From assembly GCA_948567375.1 (NCBI GenBank), contig OX419762.1, forward strand, positions 20,886,727-20,950,726: a DNA stretch of 64,000 nucleotides, written 5' to 3'. This DNA comes from Lunularia cruciata (lineage: Eukaryota > Streptophyta > Marchantiopsida > Lunulariales > Lunulariaceae). The notes beneath the pieces are model-generated. The model saw only the letters and a list, made by a program, of their open reading frames with translations, was not told where the DNA came from and ran no database searches. The position numbers and the translations under genes are program-made. This document shows, piece by piece, positions 34,018-44,755 of this stretch (within the stretch, counting starts at the first letter, position 1; every line of letters starts with the position of its first letter).

Positions 34018-34657
34018 TGTTGTGTCACAATATTGACTAAAATGTGGTATATTAGTAAGAAAAAGGTTGTTATTATCAATATCTGATTTCTTATGTCACT
34101 AATGAATGCATGTCTTTACCTATTTACTTCTTGGATAAGAGCCACTCCAGGAAGAATGTAGTGTCATCCCTTGTGGCACATTGTGGCAAACAAAAAACCT
34201 AAAAATCACTTTTACTCAAGATACATTCTAAATATTTCTTGAAGATGATGAGACAATCACTCCAAAGAAGCTACTTCTACTAAAAGACAACAAATCCAGA
34301 GATTGTGTGCTACCTTCCTATAAGTCATGACTCCAAAGACTTTTTGCATTGATAACAAGTCTTTACATTTTTATTTTGTGGTACTTTTAACAATACAAGA
34401 TATCACCTTAAGACCCATCAAGGCATTGCTTTGTTCCTTCAAAACTACTTGAGGCTCTAGACCATGGCTATAAGTACTAGTGATCACACACACTTAACTA
34501 TTCATGTTCCTACTACAAAGATTCCTCACACCTACTCATTGAAGACATGCAACCAATACTTGGAATTAAGAAAAAGCAACAAAGATCTTTTTTCTCTTTT
34601 CCTTTATTCAACCTCCATTGGCTAAATCAATTATTTACATGGTTGAAGCTTTAAATA
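34018..34657 (-). promoter_or_regulatory. L: TATA-like box and R-U5-like end
   Basis: Minus-strand TATTTAA at 34657-34651 lies 640 bp before the CA end, followed by an AATAAA-like stretch. M (TATTTAA 52165-52159, 675 bp from its end) has the same spacing. Promoter function is inferred only from this layout. Confidence 0.45.
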
Positions 34658-35279
34658 TTATTCCATACCCAAATTGGAAAAGATCTAATGGTAGAAGGAC
34701 TGCAAGAATGTATCAAGATTACAGTTCTCTACATCTACATTATGCATTGGATTTCATTATCCTTGTCTAATCCTATCTTGTTGCTTTTTACATGGTTAAT
34801 TAGCAACCACATGGTTGGGGAAGTATCTTTAATTCCCTAAAGAAATCTCATGTTTATAGTCTTTGGATATCTTCCTACTCCAAACATTACAAATACAAAA
34901 CTGTACAACTAAGAAGAACTCTTTCAATGGAGAGTTTTTAGAACTAATATTGGGGAAATTTTCCTTTAATTTAGCTTTCCTAAGGATAAGATCTACTCTA
35001 TCCTTCTAAATTTCCTATCTCTAATATTAAAGTATCACAAGATTTTGTGAATTTTCTATCTACATGTTTCTTAAACTTGATAGCTAATCTATCCATCTTG
35101 GGGTCTTTTTAAGTCTTCCACTCCTACATTTGCACTTGCATTTTGAGCTTGTGTAGCTTTTTCTTTTGTCATCCTACTCATTTTTAACTTCTCCTTTGGT
35201 TGCAACTAGTTGGTCCCAAAAATCTTCTAGCATTTTGGTAATCTTAATTATCTTCTCCTTTGAATGGCTATAAGCTAAC

Positions 35280-37260
35280 TATATGTTGTTTGTGATATCA
35301 ATCACCATCTTGGCCCTGATTGTGACTCATTCTTCTTGTTCTTTCTATAACTCTATTTGCAAGGCCTCCAACCAAAGACTAGTCTCCTTCCTAAATTTGT
35401 CAAACATAGCTTGCAGGGTAGCTTTTTTATTGTGTTCCACCTCCACCTCTTGTCTGAATTGGAGGGCCTTTGTACTTCAATCTTGTAACTCCATTTCCAA
35501 CCACTTTTTCCAAACATTGCTAGCAACTCAAAGAGCATACATCTTCTCTAGCAGTCTTTGGACCTCTTGGTCTTAACTTTCCTTGCACTCTTTGAGAAAG
35601 TCTTCTACCACTTCAAATCTTCTACATCCGATAGCAGGGTGTCTCCTCTCTTACAACCCCCCATGTATAGGAATTCATATTTCTTTGCTTCTTCCTACTA
35701 GTGGCTTTTCTTTACCTTCATTACAAATGAGTTTGCATTATGTCTCCTACCCAAAAAATTGTAATTCTCCACTTAAGGCCAATCTTCTAAGTACTATGGA
35801 AGAATTAATTTCAAGTAGGTAAGCAAAGACCTAACAAAGTTGATTAAGAAAAAAGCTCCATCAAAAAATAATATTGACTATGCTTCAAGTATTATAGCTT
35901 CTTTGTGTTTAACATCTCCCTAGATGGCAATCTCTTCTTCCTTGGCCACTCCTTCTTGAGTCTCATTCACCACCCAACTCCAAGGTGATCTTGGTGCATG
36001 GGAATGGTCAGTTCTTCCTTGTTCTAAAGATCTTCTTGATCTTCAACCTAGTTACTCTCTTCTTGTTTAGGGGCAGATTTTGCATCTGCTTTCTTATTTT
36101 TATTTTCTATTTTAGTGCCACTCTCCTATAGAGTGAACTCATTGTCCTCTTGTTGACCATCTCCTTCATCTTTGCTTTCATCCTCATCCAAAGAAACACC
36201 TATTAACTATAGGCTCTCCCACATCATCTTTGCAAGAAGTTTTTATCTTGATGAAGGAATAAAACTCTTATTTTTAGGGATTGTATCCTCCTTGAGTTCT
36301 ACAAACTTGCCTAAAATTGCAAAATTCCTTGTACTTTCTTGAATTTTCCTAATTACTCCCTTCCCTTTAGTTGTGAGAATTAGTCTTTGGAGTGGAAATG
36401 ACTAGTGAAATTCTTCCTCTCCTTCTTGCTTAGAAGATTAAAATCCATGTAGAAATGGATGGCAAAGGGAGCCAAGTAGGTAGCTTCTCCATCCTCCTCT
36501 ATTTCTTGAATCATTGAACATGAATGCCTACTTTTTTGTTGATCCTTCATATACTTATCAAAGAAGATGGCCTAGTTGATTGTTAGGTAGGTCGTCCTTT
36601 TAGTTCAAAAGATCCTCATGAGCAAAGACTGTATTGCAATTTGGGCAAGGCCTTTGGAATGCAAACTTGCAAATTGTTCCTAAGGTTTCTTTGCTTTGCA
36701 AAGAGTCAGTTATTTGGGTGTTGACCTTCTCACCCATTATCCAAAACTTGGTATCTAATAAGAGCCTCTCCAAAGGTCTTGCCTCTACCCCAAGGACCAT
36801 CTTCTAATGTTTCTCACTCCACTCTCTTGAATTTTCACTCAAATTTCCAAACTTGGTATATCACATAAAGGTTGTCTACTCCAAAGAATGCTACATCCCT
36901 CTCTTTGAGTTACATTCAAAACTATTCCTTGCCAAAGATTGACTAGATTGCAAGAAATTTCTTGCAAAATAAAGAATTACTCACCCTTGCTCTTGAATTT
37001 TTAGTCAAAAATCTTTGGCCAATGGTCCTTAGTATGTGTGCAATCTCTATCCTCATGCAAGAACTCCTTGATAGCCTCAAATGGTTCTTTGTGGTGGGAT
37101 TTTTTTCACACATGGTAGTGGAGTTTGAATTCACAATATAGTCTTTAGATGCAAAACACTTTGCCAAATAATTTTTGTACCTTCTCTCTTTAGATTTTAC
37201 CCTTGCCATGTAAGGATATAGATCCAAAGAATCTCCTAATGCAAAGGTTTTTCCCTCCAA
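35280..37260 (-). pseudogene. L gene: unrecognised family-4 protein, broken
   Basis: Open start at 36943-37260 (MEGKTFALGDSLDLYPYMAR). Then 36600-36800, and in another frame TKRTTYLTIN followed by a stop and AIFFDKYMKD (about 36545-36615), matching M's PKRTTYVMKHQAVFFHKLFAG. About 36420-36520 reads EATYLAPFAIHFYMDFNLL, matching M's HYIVPFVAHFYLGLNLL. An acidic region follows, and a coiled-coil-like part near 35290-35480 (HNKKATLQAMFDKFRKETS). Stops and frameshifts run throughout. The fold HQAVFF...EPINW...PF.AHFY superficially recalls plant transposon-borne ORFs of unknown role; I cannot name it. Confidence 0.6.
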
Positions 37261-37320
37261 ATAGGAAAGGAATACCTCTTATATTTATAAAAATCAATAA
37301 AATTTAATGTAGGCACCACA

Positions 37321-38122
37321 AATAGCTACTTTGGAGATCCAACTTTAAGAAGTATTGAGCTCTACTTAATTGATCCTACAAGTCATCCATTCAAGGCAAG
37401 GGATACATACTCTTCGTGGTTTTTTTATTAAGACCATGATAGTCAATATAGAATCAAAATCATCTATCCTTCTTTGATATAAATAATATTGGTGCTCCCC
37501 AAGGAGGATGTACTATATGGTATGAAATTCTTCTCCAACAAACTTGGTTAGTGTTATTCAAAGTTTTCTTAACTCCTTTGGTGAGAGCTAATAGATTGGT
37601 CTACTCATTGAAATGCTATCTAATAACAACTTGATCTTGAAGATCATACCTTGATAAGAGAATAACATTGATGAAAGATCATCCAAAAATACATATGTAA
37701 ACTCCTAAACTGGATCAATCATTGTCTTTTGTGGCTTGTTGTCCTCATTAGATTTAAGTTGTGCAATAGGCTTGATTCACATAATAAAAATAAGAATATC
37801 TTTGTCCAAAGCTTGTTCTATAGCCACTTTACTTATAACCTTTCCATATGAAGATTAATTACTCTCATACATCTTCTTCAAAGTTAGCATAACCTAATCA
37901 ATAATCCTTACCTTAGTGTTATACTTGAATAGTTTTATCAAGCCCAATCAAATTCAACTGTATATCAATCAAGCCAAGGAAGATCTGGAATGATATTATA
38001 GTGTAAAGGAGCTATTACAAATCTCATGCACTCTGAATACTTCTTTCCAATTTGACTATAACAAGATATGAGATTTGTAATGAAAATCTTTTCTATCATC
38101 TCCTATCATCTATTTGCTACCT
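37321..38122 (-). pseudogene. I reverse transcriptase N-half and protease C-half
   Basis: 37321-37500 minus strand: PWGAPILFISKKDR, FYIDYHGLNKKT, FLKLDLQSSY (RT fingers). 37960-38122: KIFITNLISCYSQIGKKY and MRFVIAPLHYNIIPDLPW, matching H's MRIVVAPLLYNIILGLPW (end of protease). H inserts at 38123 between this and the protease N-half. Confidence 0.78.
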
Positions 38123-38680
38123 TGTAACAATATGGAGTTTACTAACAAGTTAGTCAAGACTAACAAAGGAGCAAATATGCCAAATTAGCCTAGAATATTC
38201 TAGAAGCATCTAGGAAGCTACTTTTACCTTCCAAGTATTGGGTAAGATGTATGCCAAGTGGTAGCTTCTAGAAGGAAGCTTCTTGGAAAGCTTCCTAGTA
38301 AGCTTAGCTTGCACACCAAGTATGTGACTTCTAGAGTGAAGCTTCTTGGAAAGCTTCCTAGCTAGCTTAGCTTACATGCCAAGTAGGTGAATTCTAGAAG
38401 CAAACTTCTTGGGAAGCTTCCTAGCTAGCTCAGCTTGCACACCACGTAGATGGATTTAGAAATTAGCTTCTTGAGAAGTTTCCTAAGTAGCTTGACTTGC
38501 ACTCTTAAAAAGAGACTTTGAGGAAGCTTCTTGAAAAGCTTTTCAAGAGCCTTCTATGGTTCCCTATAAATACCAAAGCCCAATTCATGCTAGGCATTTG
38601 AAGTTTCCCTCATTCAAGTGTCCTAATGTGATCTTCAACTCTATCTTCCATTCTCCTCTTTCTCTCTTTGGTCTTTTACA
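38123..38680 (+). repeat. H 5' LTR
   Basis: 558 bp, TGTAACAATATGG ... GGTCTTTTACA. TATA box TATAAATA at 38565-38572, about 110 bp from the end. Contains four ~63-bp tandem units at 38268-38520. Confidence 0.9.
38268..38520 (+). repeat. Four 62-65-bp tandem units in H U3
   Basis: Units start at 38268, 38331, 38394 and 38456, each beginning CTAGAAG-like and containing AAGCTTC-TTGGAAGCTTCCTAG followed by GCTTAGCTTGCACACCAAG-like sequence. The 3' LTR has fewer, more decayed units, which explains its shorter length (464 bp). U3 tandem repeats often act as enhancers. Confidence 0.8.
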
Positions 38681-38681
38681 T

Positions 38682-38692
38682 TGGTATCAAAG
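38682..38692 (+). other. H primer-binding site (tRNA-iMet)
   Basis: TGGTATCAAAG one base after the LTR; differs from TGGTATCAGAG at one position. The same variant is used by I. Confidence 0.85.
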
Positions 38693-38886
38693 TATGAATA
38701 GGATGGATGGAATTTATGGACCACCAAATCCATTTCCACCAAAAATTGGGATTTTTGTGCTCACCATGTATTACCCAAGTATCACTTCTTTCAAATTCAT
38801 CACCTCGTGCTTTGGGCAAATATTTTTGGATAGGATCACCTTGTTTGATGAACCCTTGGTACTTTTGATTGTAACTTATGGAGAAT

Positions 38887-39629
38887 TGTAATACCAAGGG
38901 TTAGCCATATGATCTAGATGTGAAATTCGGTTTGGTAACATCTAAAATGATATTATACATGATGGTCAAAATAGATCAGATAGAAGTATCACCAAAAGAG
39001 TACTTCTACTAATAGGGCAGAAACCGAAATAGACTTGAGAACCTTAGAACCAATAGCTAGACATATGATTTAAAGGTGAGAATTGGTTTGGTAACATCTG
39101 GAAGGATGTTACACATGATGGACTAAACAGATCCAAAAGAGGTATCACCAAAAGGGGACTTCTACTAATAGAGTAGGAACCAAAATATGCCTGAAATCTT
39201 TGAAAGCAATTTTGGAGGCCTAAACGGATGAATTAGGCCTCAAAAATGTACAGATCCCCCCCCCCCCCAAATGGAGGAAAGGCTGGCCTTCCCTCCCCCT
39301 GGTTTGTCTCATCGAGAGGTTTCCAACGGTACCTTACTCATGTGATTATGAGATTCCTACAGGAAGATTCCCTAAAAGATTCCCTCCGGTCAAAGCTCGT
39401 TTGACCAACCAGATAGGACCTAGACCAGACAGGTCACCCATACAAGTAAGTAATCCAAGGGTGGAGCTTGCTGACATATCACCTATCTGTGTTCCAAATC
39501 CTATGGTGGAGCTTCCTTGGAGGAGATCCTCTTTGTCTATATAATAAAGAGAAGGTGCTCCCTTGGGGCATCGAATGTTTGAGTGTGCAATCTGTGTTTT
39601 CTCTCTTCTCTTGTCCTCGGAGTATTACA
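38887..39629 (+). repeat. F 5' LTR
   Basis: 743 bp, TGTAATACCAAGGG ... GGAGTATTACA, with a run of 13 C at 39256-39268. Shares diagnostic bases (AAATTCGG, AACCGAAAT) only with the F 3' LTR. Confidence 0.96.
39538..39544 (+). promoter_or_regulatory. F LTR TATA box
   Basis: TATATAA followed by TAAAGAGAAGG, about 85 bp before the LTR end; conserved in A, B, E and G. The likely start of element transcription lies just downstream, giving a very short R-U5. Confidence 0.6.
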
Positions 39630-39630
39630 A

Positions 39631-39643
39631 TGGTATCAGAGCA
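39631..39643 (+). other. F primer-binding site (tRNA-iMet)
   Basis: TGGTATCAGAGCA, one base after the LTR. Confidence 0.94.
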
Positions 39644-40232
39644 AGTGTTCTAGTCCAAGAGAGTGGATCACCCCTCTTGGAATAGCACGAACTACTGAAA
39701 CTGAGTAATTTGAGGTGGAGAACATAAAGTAATCGCTAGACTTAGGAAGGACTTTTGAGAGCGGATGGGATGGATGCGCCGGGGGGACAATTTCCCGCAC
39801 CTAGCTTTTCATTCTCAAACCCATTCCACATCAAGGTTATGTACATCCAGCGTGAGCAGATGAGAGTATCGCTAGTTTATCACTTTGGTGCAGAATTCAT
39901 GGATAGAGTGATGAACTCACCAAACCCGGTGATTCTACCTGTGGTGATATATGACAGAGAGTGGGATTTGACGATCTACATTCTATTATGATATTATGGA
40001 TATGAATGTCCCAAATCCTCTCCCTTTCAACACTCAAGTAGAAATCTGTTATGTAGTGAGGCCGAAATTGATGTTTAGAGATTTTGTGGTTAGGAATTTT
40101 GGTGAGGAGTATTATCAACGAGTGATAGCTTTTGAGGTCCCAATGGTAGTTCCGATAGTTCGTGCGCCTTCCAGAGTGATTATATTGACTCTGTATTGAA
40201 GTAGACATTAGCAATTGGGTGTTGTAGGAACC
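39644..40232 (+). other. F 5' leader
   Basis: About 590 bp between primer site and gag. Short open stretches (for example 39996-40199, MDMNVPNPLPFNTQVEIC) recur in A and B at the same place. They may be part of an upstream extension of gag or just leader; stops prevent a decision. Confidence 0.6.
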
Positions 40233-41316
40233 ATGGATCCGCAGTTGCAAGAGCTGGTGCAAGGAATGCAAGGGATGTTGAATGAATTTTGAGAGATTAA
40301 TATGACCATGGAGACATTGCAAAGTCAAGTGCAGATCCTCAGGAACGATCAAGCCATGCAAGAAGAAGAGCCATCTCAAAACCCAATATCTGCGACTGAA
40401 GTACTTGGAGAGGCACCCGTGCCTACGAACCCTATCAACAATGAAGCCACATTGCTACTCCGGATGAAGAAGACCTGCAACATCGAGCCTTACAAGGGGC
40501 AGCGTACGATGGGAGTAGTGGAGAATTGGATCTCGAGAATGAATCGATATTTTTGATTGTTCTCAACAGAGATCACAGAGCATGCTACAGGCGTGTTTGC
40601 ATGTGGGTACTTGACTGATAAAGCCCTCACATGGTATGATGCTTGGGAACGATCCATGCTGGCAGAGAGAAGGGAGGTCACATGGACAGCAATGCAAGAA
40701 GGACTGCTCAAGAATTTCCAATAGGTGGATTCTGTGCAGATGGCTCAAACCCGACTATGGGGATTGAGATAGAAGAATAGCGTACAAGAGTATGTGGAGG
40801 CATTTCTGGATCTACAAGTTGCAATTACCAACATGAGTCCAGCAGAGGCTCTTGACAATTTCAAACGAGGGTTGAAACAGCGGATTCGCCAAGAAGTCAT
40901 GGTGCAAAACCCTCGCACGGTATTTGAAGCTATTGCTTGTGCGCAGAGAATAGCCGGAGCATTAGGTGGAGGTGAAGGAGTAGTTCCACCTCAACATTAT
41001 CGGGCAGAAATGCCACACATGGGTGGACCATGGGATGGAATTGGGCAACCTTCGATTCTGGGATCGAGGAGCACGGCCGCTTCAAGGAGAGCGGGGACGG
41101 GTAGACGAACAAAGAGATGGACTCCCACAAGGAGAAGAGACTCAAGGAGAACAACGCTGTTGTTACAATTGTGGCCGTATTGGGCACATATCTACCAATT
41201 GTTGCACTCGTTTCCCTAGAGGCCCTTGGCCTTCGTACAGGCGATCTTTGAACAACATGGAGAGGCACATTGAAGAGGAGGAGGTGGAAACCACTTCGAA
41301 AAACGAAGATTGCTAG
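40233..41316 (+). pseudogene. F gag
   Basis: ATG at 40233, the position conserved with A, B and G. In-frame stops at 40290 (TGA), 40554 (TGA), 40722 (TAG) and 40770 (TAG) replace sense codons of sister copies: CGA for the TGAs, and C-starting codons, probably CAG, for the TAGs. A 2-base loss near 41030 against B (GGACCATGGGATGG for GGACCAGTACCAATGG) shifts the frame so that the CCHC knuckle CYNCGRIGHISTNC lies in the new frame (41023-41316). Nonfunctional despite the element's youth. Confidence 0.9.
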
Positions 41317-42089
41317 TAAATGTACCTCGCGGCCTTACTGGCTCAATAAGGAAGCAGAGAAGCAAGGGAAGGAAGAAGAAGAATGCGCAAAGATCCCGAA
41401 AGGCAACCTCACAATTGATTGTCGTGAATGGAATCCTTGAAGGTAATCAAGTGAGAGTATTAATAGATCCGGGAGCAATAGAGAATTTCTTGTCTCGCTC
41501 TGTTGCAATAAGCTTGGGAATGGATCTAGAAAGAGATGGAAGTGAAGAAGTAGAGTTACCAAATGGGCAAACAGAGAGGATTGAATCATTACCTAGACGG
41601 GTAACCCTCTTTGTAGGAGAATATCATGAAGCAATTGAGTGGCGAGTGATACAATTAGCCCGTTATGATGCAATTTTAGGCATGCCATGGATGGAGCAGT
41701 ACAACCCAATGGTGGATTGGAGGAAGAAAGTAGTGAGAACCCACCAATGGTCAATCACTGGGGTTAAAAAAAAATCACACAGGCAGAAACTGCCTCTATA
41801 TGTCATAGGGACGACAACTATCTGTAAGATCGATAGATGTTTTATGGGTCTAATAAGAGAAGTCCAGAGTGCACAACTCGCTGGACAAATTCCTGAGAAA
41901 TTGAAGGATGTAGTGGATGAGTTTCAAGATGTCTTTCCCAATGATCTACCCTCAGGATTACCACCTAAAAGGCAAGTAGATCACAAAATAGAGACACTCC
42001 CGGGGAAGACACCTCCTTGTAAGGCCCCATATCGCCTATCACCTCATGAGTTGGAGGAGTGTAAGACTCAAATTGAGGAGATGCTATAG
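41310..42089 (+). CDS. F protease to RT N-terminus, open frame
   Basis: 259-residue open frame overlapping the end of gag by seven bases in another frame, a typical gag-pol arrangement. A basic leader (KGRKKKNAQRSRK) precedes the protease loop VRVLIDPGAIENFLSRS at about residues 49-65. ILGMPWMEQYNPMVDW is the second protease motif. [20 protein letters not shown] starts RT. The frame stops at TAG (42087-42089), where B has CAG. The retropepsin triad is D-P-G rather than D-S/T-G. Confidence 0.8.
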   Translation: MLVNVPRGLTGSIRKQRSKGRKKKNAQRSRKATSQLIVVNGILEGNQVRVLIDPGAIENFLSRSVAISLGMDLERDGSEEVELPNGQTERIESLPRRVTLFVGEYHEAIEWRVIQLARYDAILGMPWMEQYNPMVDWRKKVVRTHQWSITGVKKKSHRQKLPLYVIGTTTICKIDRCFMGLIREVQSAQLAGQIPEKLKDVVDEFQDVFPNDLPSGLPPKRQVDHKIETLPGKTPPCKAPYRLSPHELEECKTQIEEML

Positions 42090-42995
42090 AAAGGGTTCAT
42101 CCAACCTAGCGTATCACCATATGGGGTCCTTGTCTTGTTTGTGAAGAAGAAGGATGGTACAATGCGCATGTGCATTGACTATCGGGGTCTCAATCAGCAA
42201 ACAGTGAAGAACAAATACCCCTTACCTCGCATGGATGACCTGTTTGATAAACTCCATGGAGCGAGATACTTCACCAAACTGGACTTGCAGAGTGGTTACA
42301 ATCAAATCCGAATTGCAGAGGAGGATGTGTACAAAACTGCCTTTCGAACCAGGTATGGCCACTTTGAGTATCTTGTGATGCCTTTTGGCCTCACCAATGC
42401 GCATGCCACTTTCATGAGCCTAATGAATGACATATTTCATCCATACTTGGATAAGTCTGGTATCGTCTTCTTGGATGATATCTTAGTATATAGTAGCACA
42501 ATGACAGAACACAAACAACATCTACAAGAGGTCCTCCAGATTCTAAGACAGAATCAGTTGTACGCCAAAATCTCAAAGTGTGAGTTTGGCAAGTCTGAAG
42601 TAGACTACTTAGGGCATAGAGTAAGTGCAGAGGGCATTCAAGTATTGACAGATAAAATAGAGGTCATTCAAAAATGGAGTGCCCCAGAAGATCAGACTCA
42701 ACTTAAGAGCTTCTTGGGGTTGACGGGATTCTATCGTAGATTTGTCAAGGACTTCTCCAAGGTTGCACAGCCTTTAACGGCACTACTTGGCAAGAGGAAG
42801 AAGTGGACATGGAGGACTGCACAAGAGTTGGCCTTTCAAGAATTGAAGGCCGCCTTGCTACATGCACTAATCTTGAAGTGGTATGACCCAAAACGTCCAA
42901 TCAAGTTGGCTACGGATGCATCAGGCGTAGCAATAGAAGCAGTCCTACAACAAGAGTGGCATGACGGATGGCATCCAATTGCATATTTCTCTTGA
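42090..42995 (+). pseudogene. F reverse transcriptase
   Basis: Open at 42135-42995 (286 residues). All RT motifs are visible: [59 protein letters not shown] (catalytic), [12 protein letters not shown] and [16 protein letters not shown]. The start of RNase H follows ([18 protein letters not shown]). TGA at the end stands where sister copies read on. The block would be active in sequence terms but is cut off from the protease by one stop. Confidence 0.88.
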
Positions 42996-43330
42996 AAGTT
43001 GTTACCGGCAAAGCGCAACTACCATACCACAGAACGAGAAGAGTTGGCCATAATTCTAGCAACCAAGCATTGAAAGCACTACTTGGGCGAGAAGGCATTT
43101 GTAGTAGAGACAGACCACAAACCTCTAGTCTACCTCAAGACGCAGAAGGATCTATCTCGTTGCCAAATTCGGTGGGCAGAGTGGCAACAACGCTTCAACA
43201 TGACAATCACCTACGTGGAAGGTAAGAAGCAACTTGGAGATGCATTCACCCGCATGCCAATGGCCAACAACTTGGCGGCAGAGGTTAAGATTAACCCTGA
43301 ATTCTGGCAAGAGATTCTAGCTGCTACAAA
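42996..43330 (+). pseudogene. F RNase H
   Basis: Continues after the TGA with LLPAKRNYHTTEREELAI, then TGA at about 43071 (tryptophan in sisters), AFVVETDHKPLVYLKTQKD, RWAEWQQRFNMTITYVEGKK and DAFTRMPMA. Degrades the RNA template during cDNA synthesis. Confidence 0.85.
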
Positions 43331-43419
43331 AACTGATCCACAGATTGTAGAAGCGCAATCGTCCAAAGGTGTCACCAGCACCCAAGGACTCACCTTTCGG
43401 GAGGGCCAATTGTGGATCC

Positions 43420-44520
43420 CAAATGTCCCAGAATTACGCACCACCATTCTAGCAGAATGCCATGATTCGGCCATTGCAGCTCATGTCGGAGTGGACAAGA
43501 CCTTGGAGGCAGTCAAGCGCCATTACTATTGGCCCAAGATGAGCAACGACGTGATGGACTATGTGCATAGCTGCCTACTTTGTCAACAGAACAAAGCTTC
43601 TAATCAAGCTCCTGCATGGCTCCTTCAACCTCTTCCCACTCCTACCCAATTTGGGAACAAGTGAGTATGGATCTCGTCTGTGAATTACCCAAGACCACCT
43701 CAGGGTTTGACTCCATTGTGGTCTTTGTGACCGGCTCAGAAAAATGATTCATGTACGCCCTACCACCAAGGAGGTGACCACTCCACAACTAGCTCAACTA
43801 TACTTAGATGCAGTCTTTGCTCACCATGGCTTGTCTAGAGTACTCATCACCGATAGAGGTACCCAATTCACCAGTTTGTTTTGGCGAACACTCTTTGGTT
43901 TCTTCAAAACCAAGTTGGCCATGTCTACAACTTACCACCCACAAACAGATGGCCAAACAGAGCGGGCTAATTGCACGATTGAAGACATGTTATGCGGCTT
44001 CACCTTAGAAGAGCAAGAGAGGTGGGACACCCTACTACCGTTGGTGGAATTTGCTTACAACAATTCAGTGAATGCCTCCACCCAGGTCACTCCGTTCTTC
44101 CTCATGTATGGTGAGCATCCCTTCACACCTTCTAGCTTGATGAAGATCCGTCCAGTGACTACCAAGGTTGATGCAGTCAACACATTTGTTTCTAGAATCA
44201 AATAAGGTGTGGAGAGCGCCAAGCACAGGTTACAAATTGTGCAAAATTGACAAAAGTAGTATGCTGATGCACACCGTAGGCACATGGAGTTCAATGTTGG
44301 GGATCAAGTGTGGCTATCGACAACCAACCTCACATTAGTTGGATCTCGTAAGCTCAGACCTCGTTTTATTGGGCCTTTCTCGATTCTTCGTCGCATTGGC
44401 GCTATGGCCTATCACCTTGAGCTACCACCACACATGAAGATCCATCCAGTGTTCCATGTCTCCCTATTACATAGATATGCTCCCCGATCAGGCCAAGGTA
44501 CTTCCACACAGGACATTTGA
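43420..44520 (+). pseudogene. F integrase
   Basis: Zinc-binding part: AECHDSAIAAHVGVDKTLE, HYYWPKMSNDVMDY, SCLLCQQNK (H-H-C-C complete). The core's first aspartate (SMDLVCELPK) lies after a one-base loss near 43650; a further loss is near 43730. The rest is open at 43744-44205: ITDRGTQFTSLFWRTLF and YHPQTDGQTERANCTI, so all three catalytic acids exist. Stops lie at 44203 (TAA), in the QNxQKxY stretch near 44250, and after the GPFSILRRIG module (44518). Confidence 0.88.
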
Positions 44521-44538
44521 CCTTGTCCGACAGTCATT

Positions 44539-44742
44539 GATGGCATAGAGGAATATGAAGTGGAGCGGATTCTCCAAAAGCGCATGCGTGGTACTCGCCA
44601 TCCGCGGGTGGAATATCTAGTACAATGGAAAGGTTACCCCCTCTATGAAACAACCTGGGAACCCGCTGCCAATTTGGCACATGCACCAATGTTGGTGCAA
44701 GCATTTGAGCAACAATTGCACAACGAGGACGTTGCGTCTTAA
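44539..44742 (+). pseudogene. F chromodomain
   Basis: EEYEVERILQKRMRGTRHPR then VEYLVQWKGYPLYETTWEP and AHAPMLVQAFEQQL, ending DVAS-stop. Aromatic-cage positions (Y/W residues of EYEV and VQWKGY) are kept. It would direct the integrase to marked chromatin. Confidence 0.88.
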
Positions 44743-44755
44743 AAGGAGAGAGGTC

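Larger units (their letters stand above)
34018..37320 (-). mobile_element. Unit L: 3.3-kb TG...CA unit with its own gene (family 4)
   Basis: Bounded exactly by the perfect 5-bp duplication AATAG (34013-34017, 37321-37325); element I's RT frame continues on both sides. Ends (minus sense) are TGTGGTGCC ... GACACAACA, and the TGTGGTGCC start is shared with M. There are no long terminal repeats, no primer site and no RT or integrase. Minus-strand layout: gene remnant (about 37260 to 35280), TATTTAA at 34657-34651, a GAATAAAGG stretch some 45 bp on, then about 590 bp to the end. The TG/CA ends and 5-bp duplication imply insertion by an LTR-retrotransposon integrase. Best explanations: a giant solo LTR containing a gene, or a single-ended nonautonomous unit. 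Confidence 0.75.

Noticed and set aside
35283-35822. Plus-strand host gene in L (two ORFs of 97 and 79 residues)
   Set aside because: Ser/Leu-rich antisense of the coiled-coil-like region; no conserved counterpart in M.
36600-36800. Zinc-finger protein from CPNCNTVFAHEDLLN
   Set aside because: A single C-x2-C with one His in one frame of L; the conserved family-4 blocks lie in the neighbouring frame here.
38268-38520. CRISPR-like array
   Set aside because: Units are contiguous tandem repeats without unique spacers, inside a plant LTR.
39897-40379. 160-residue minus-strand ORF in F
   Set aside because: Antisense of the F leader and gag start; the same shadow appears in A and B.
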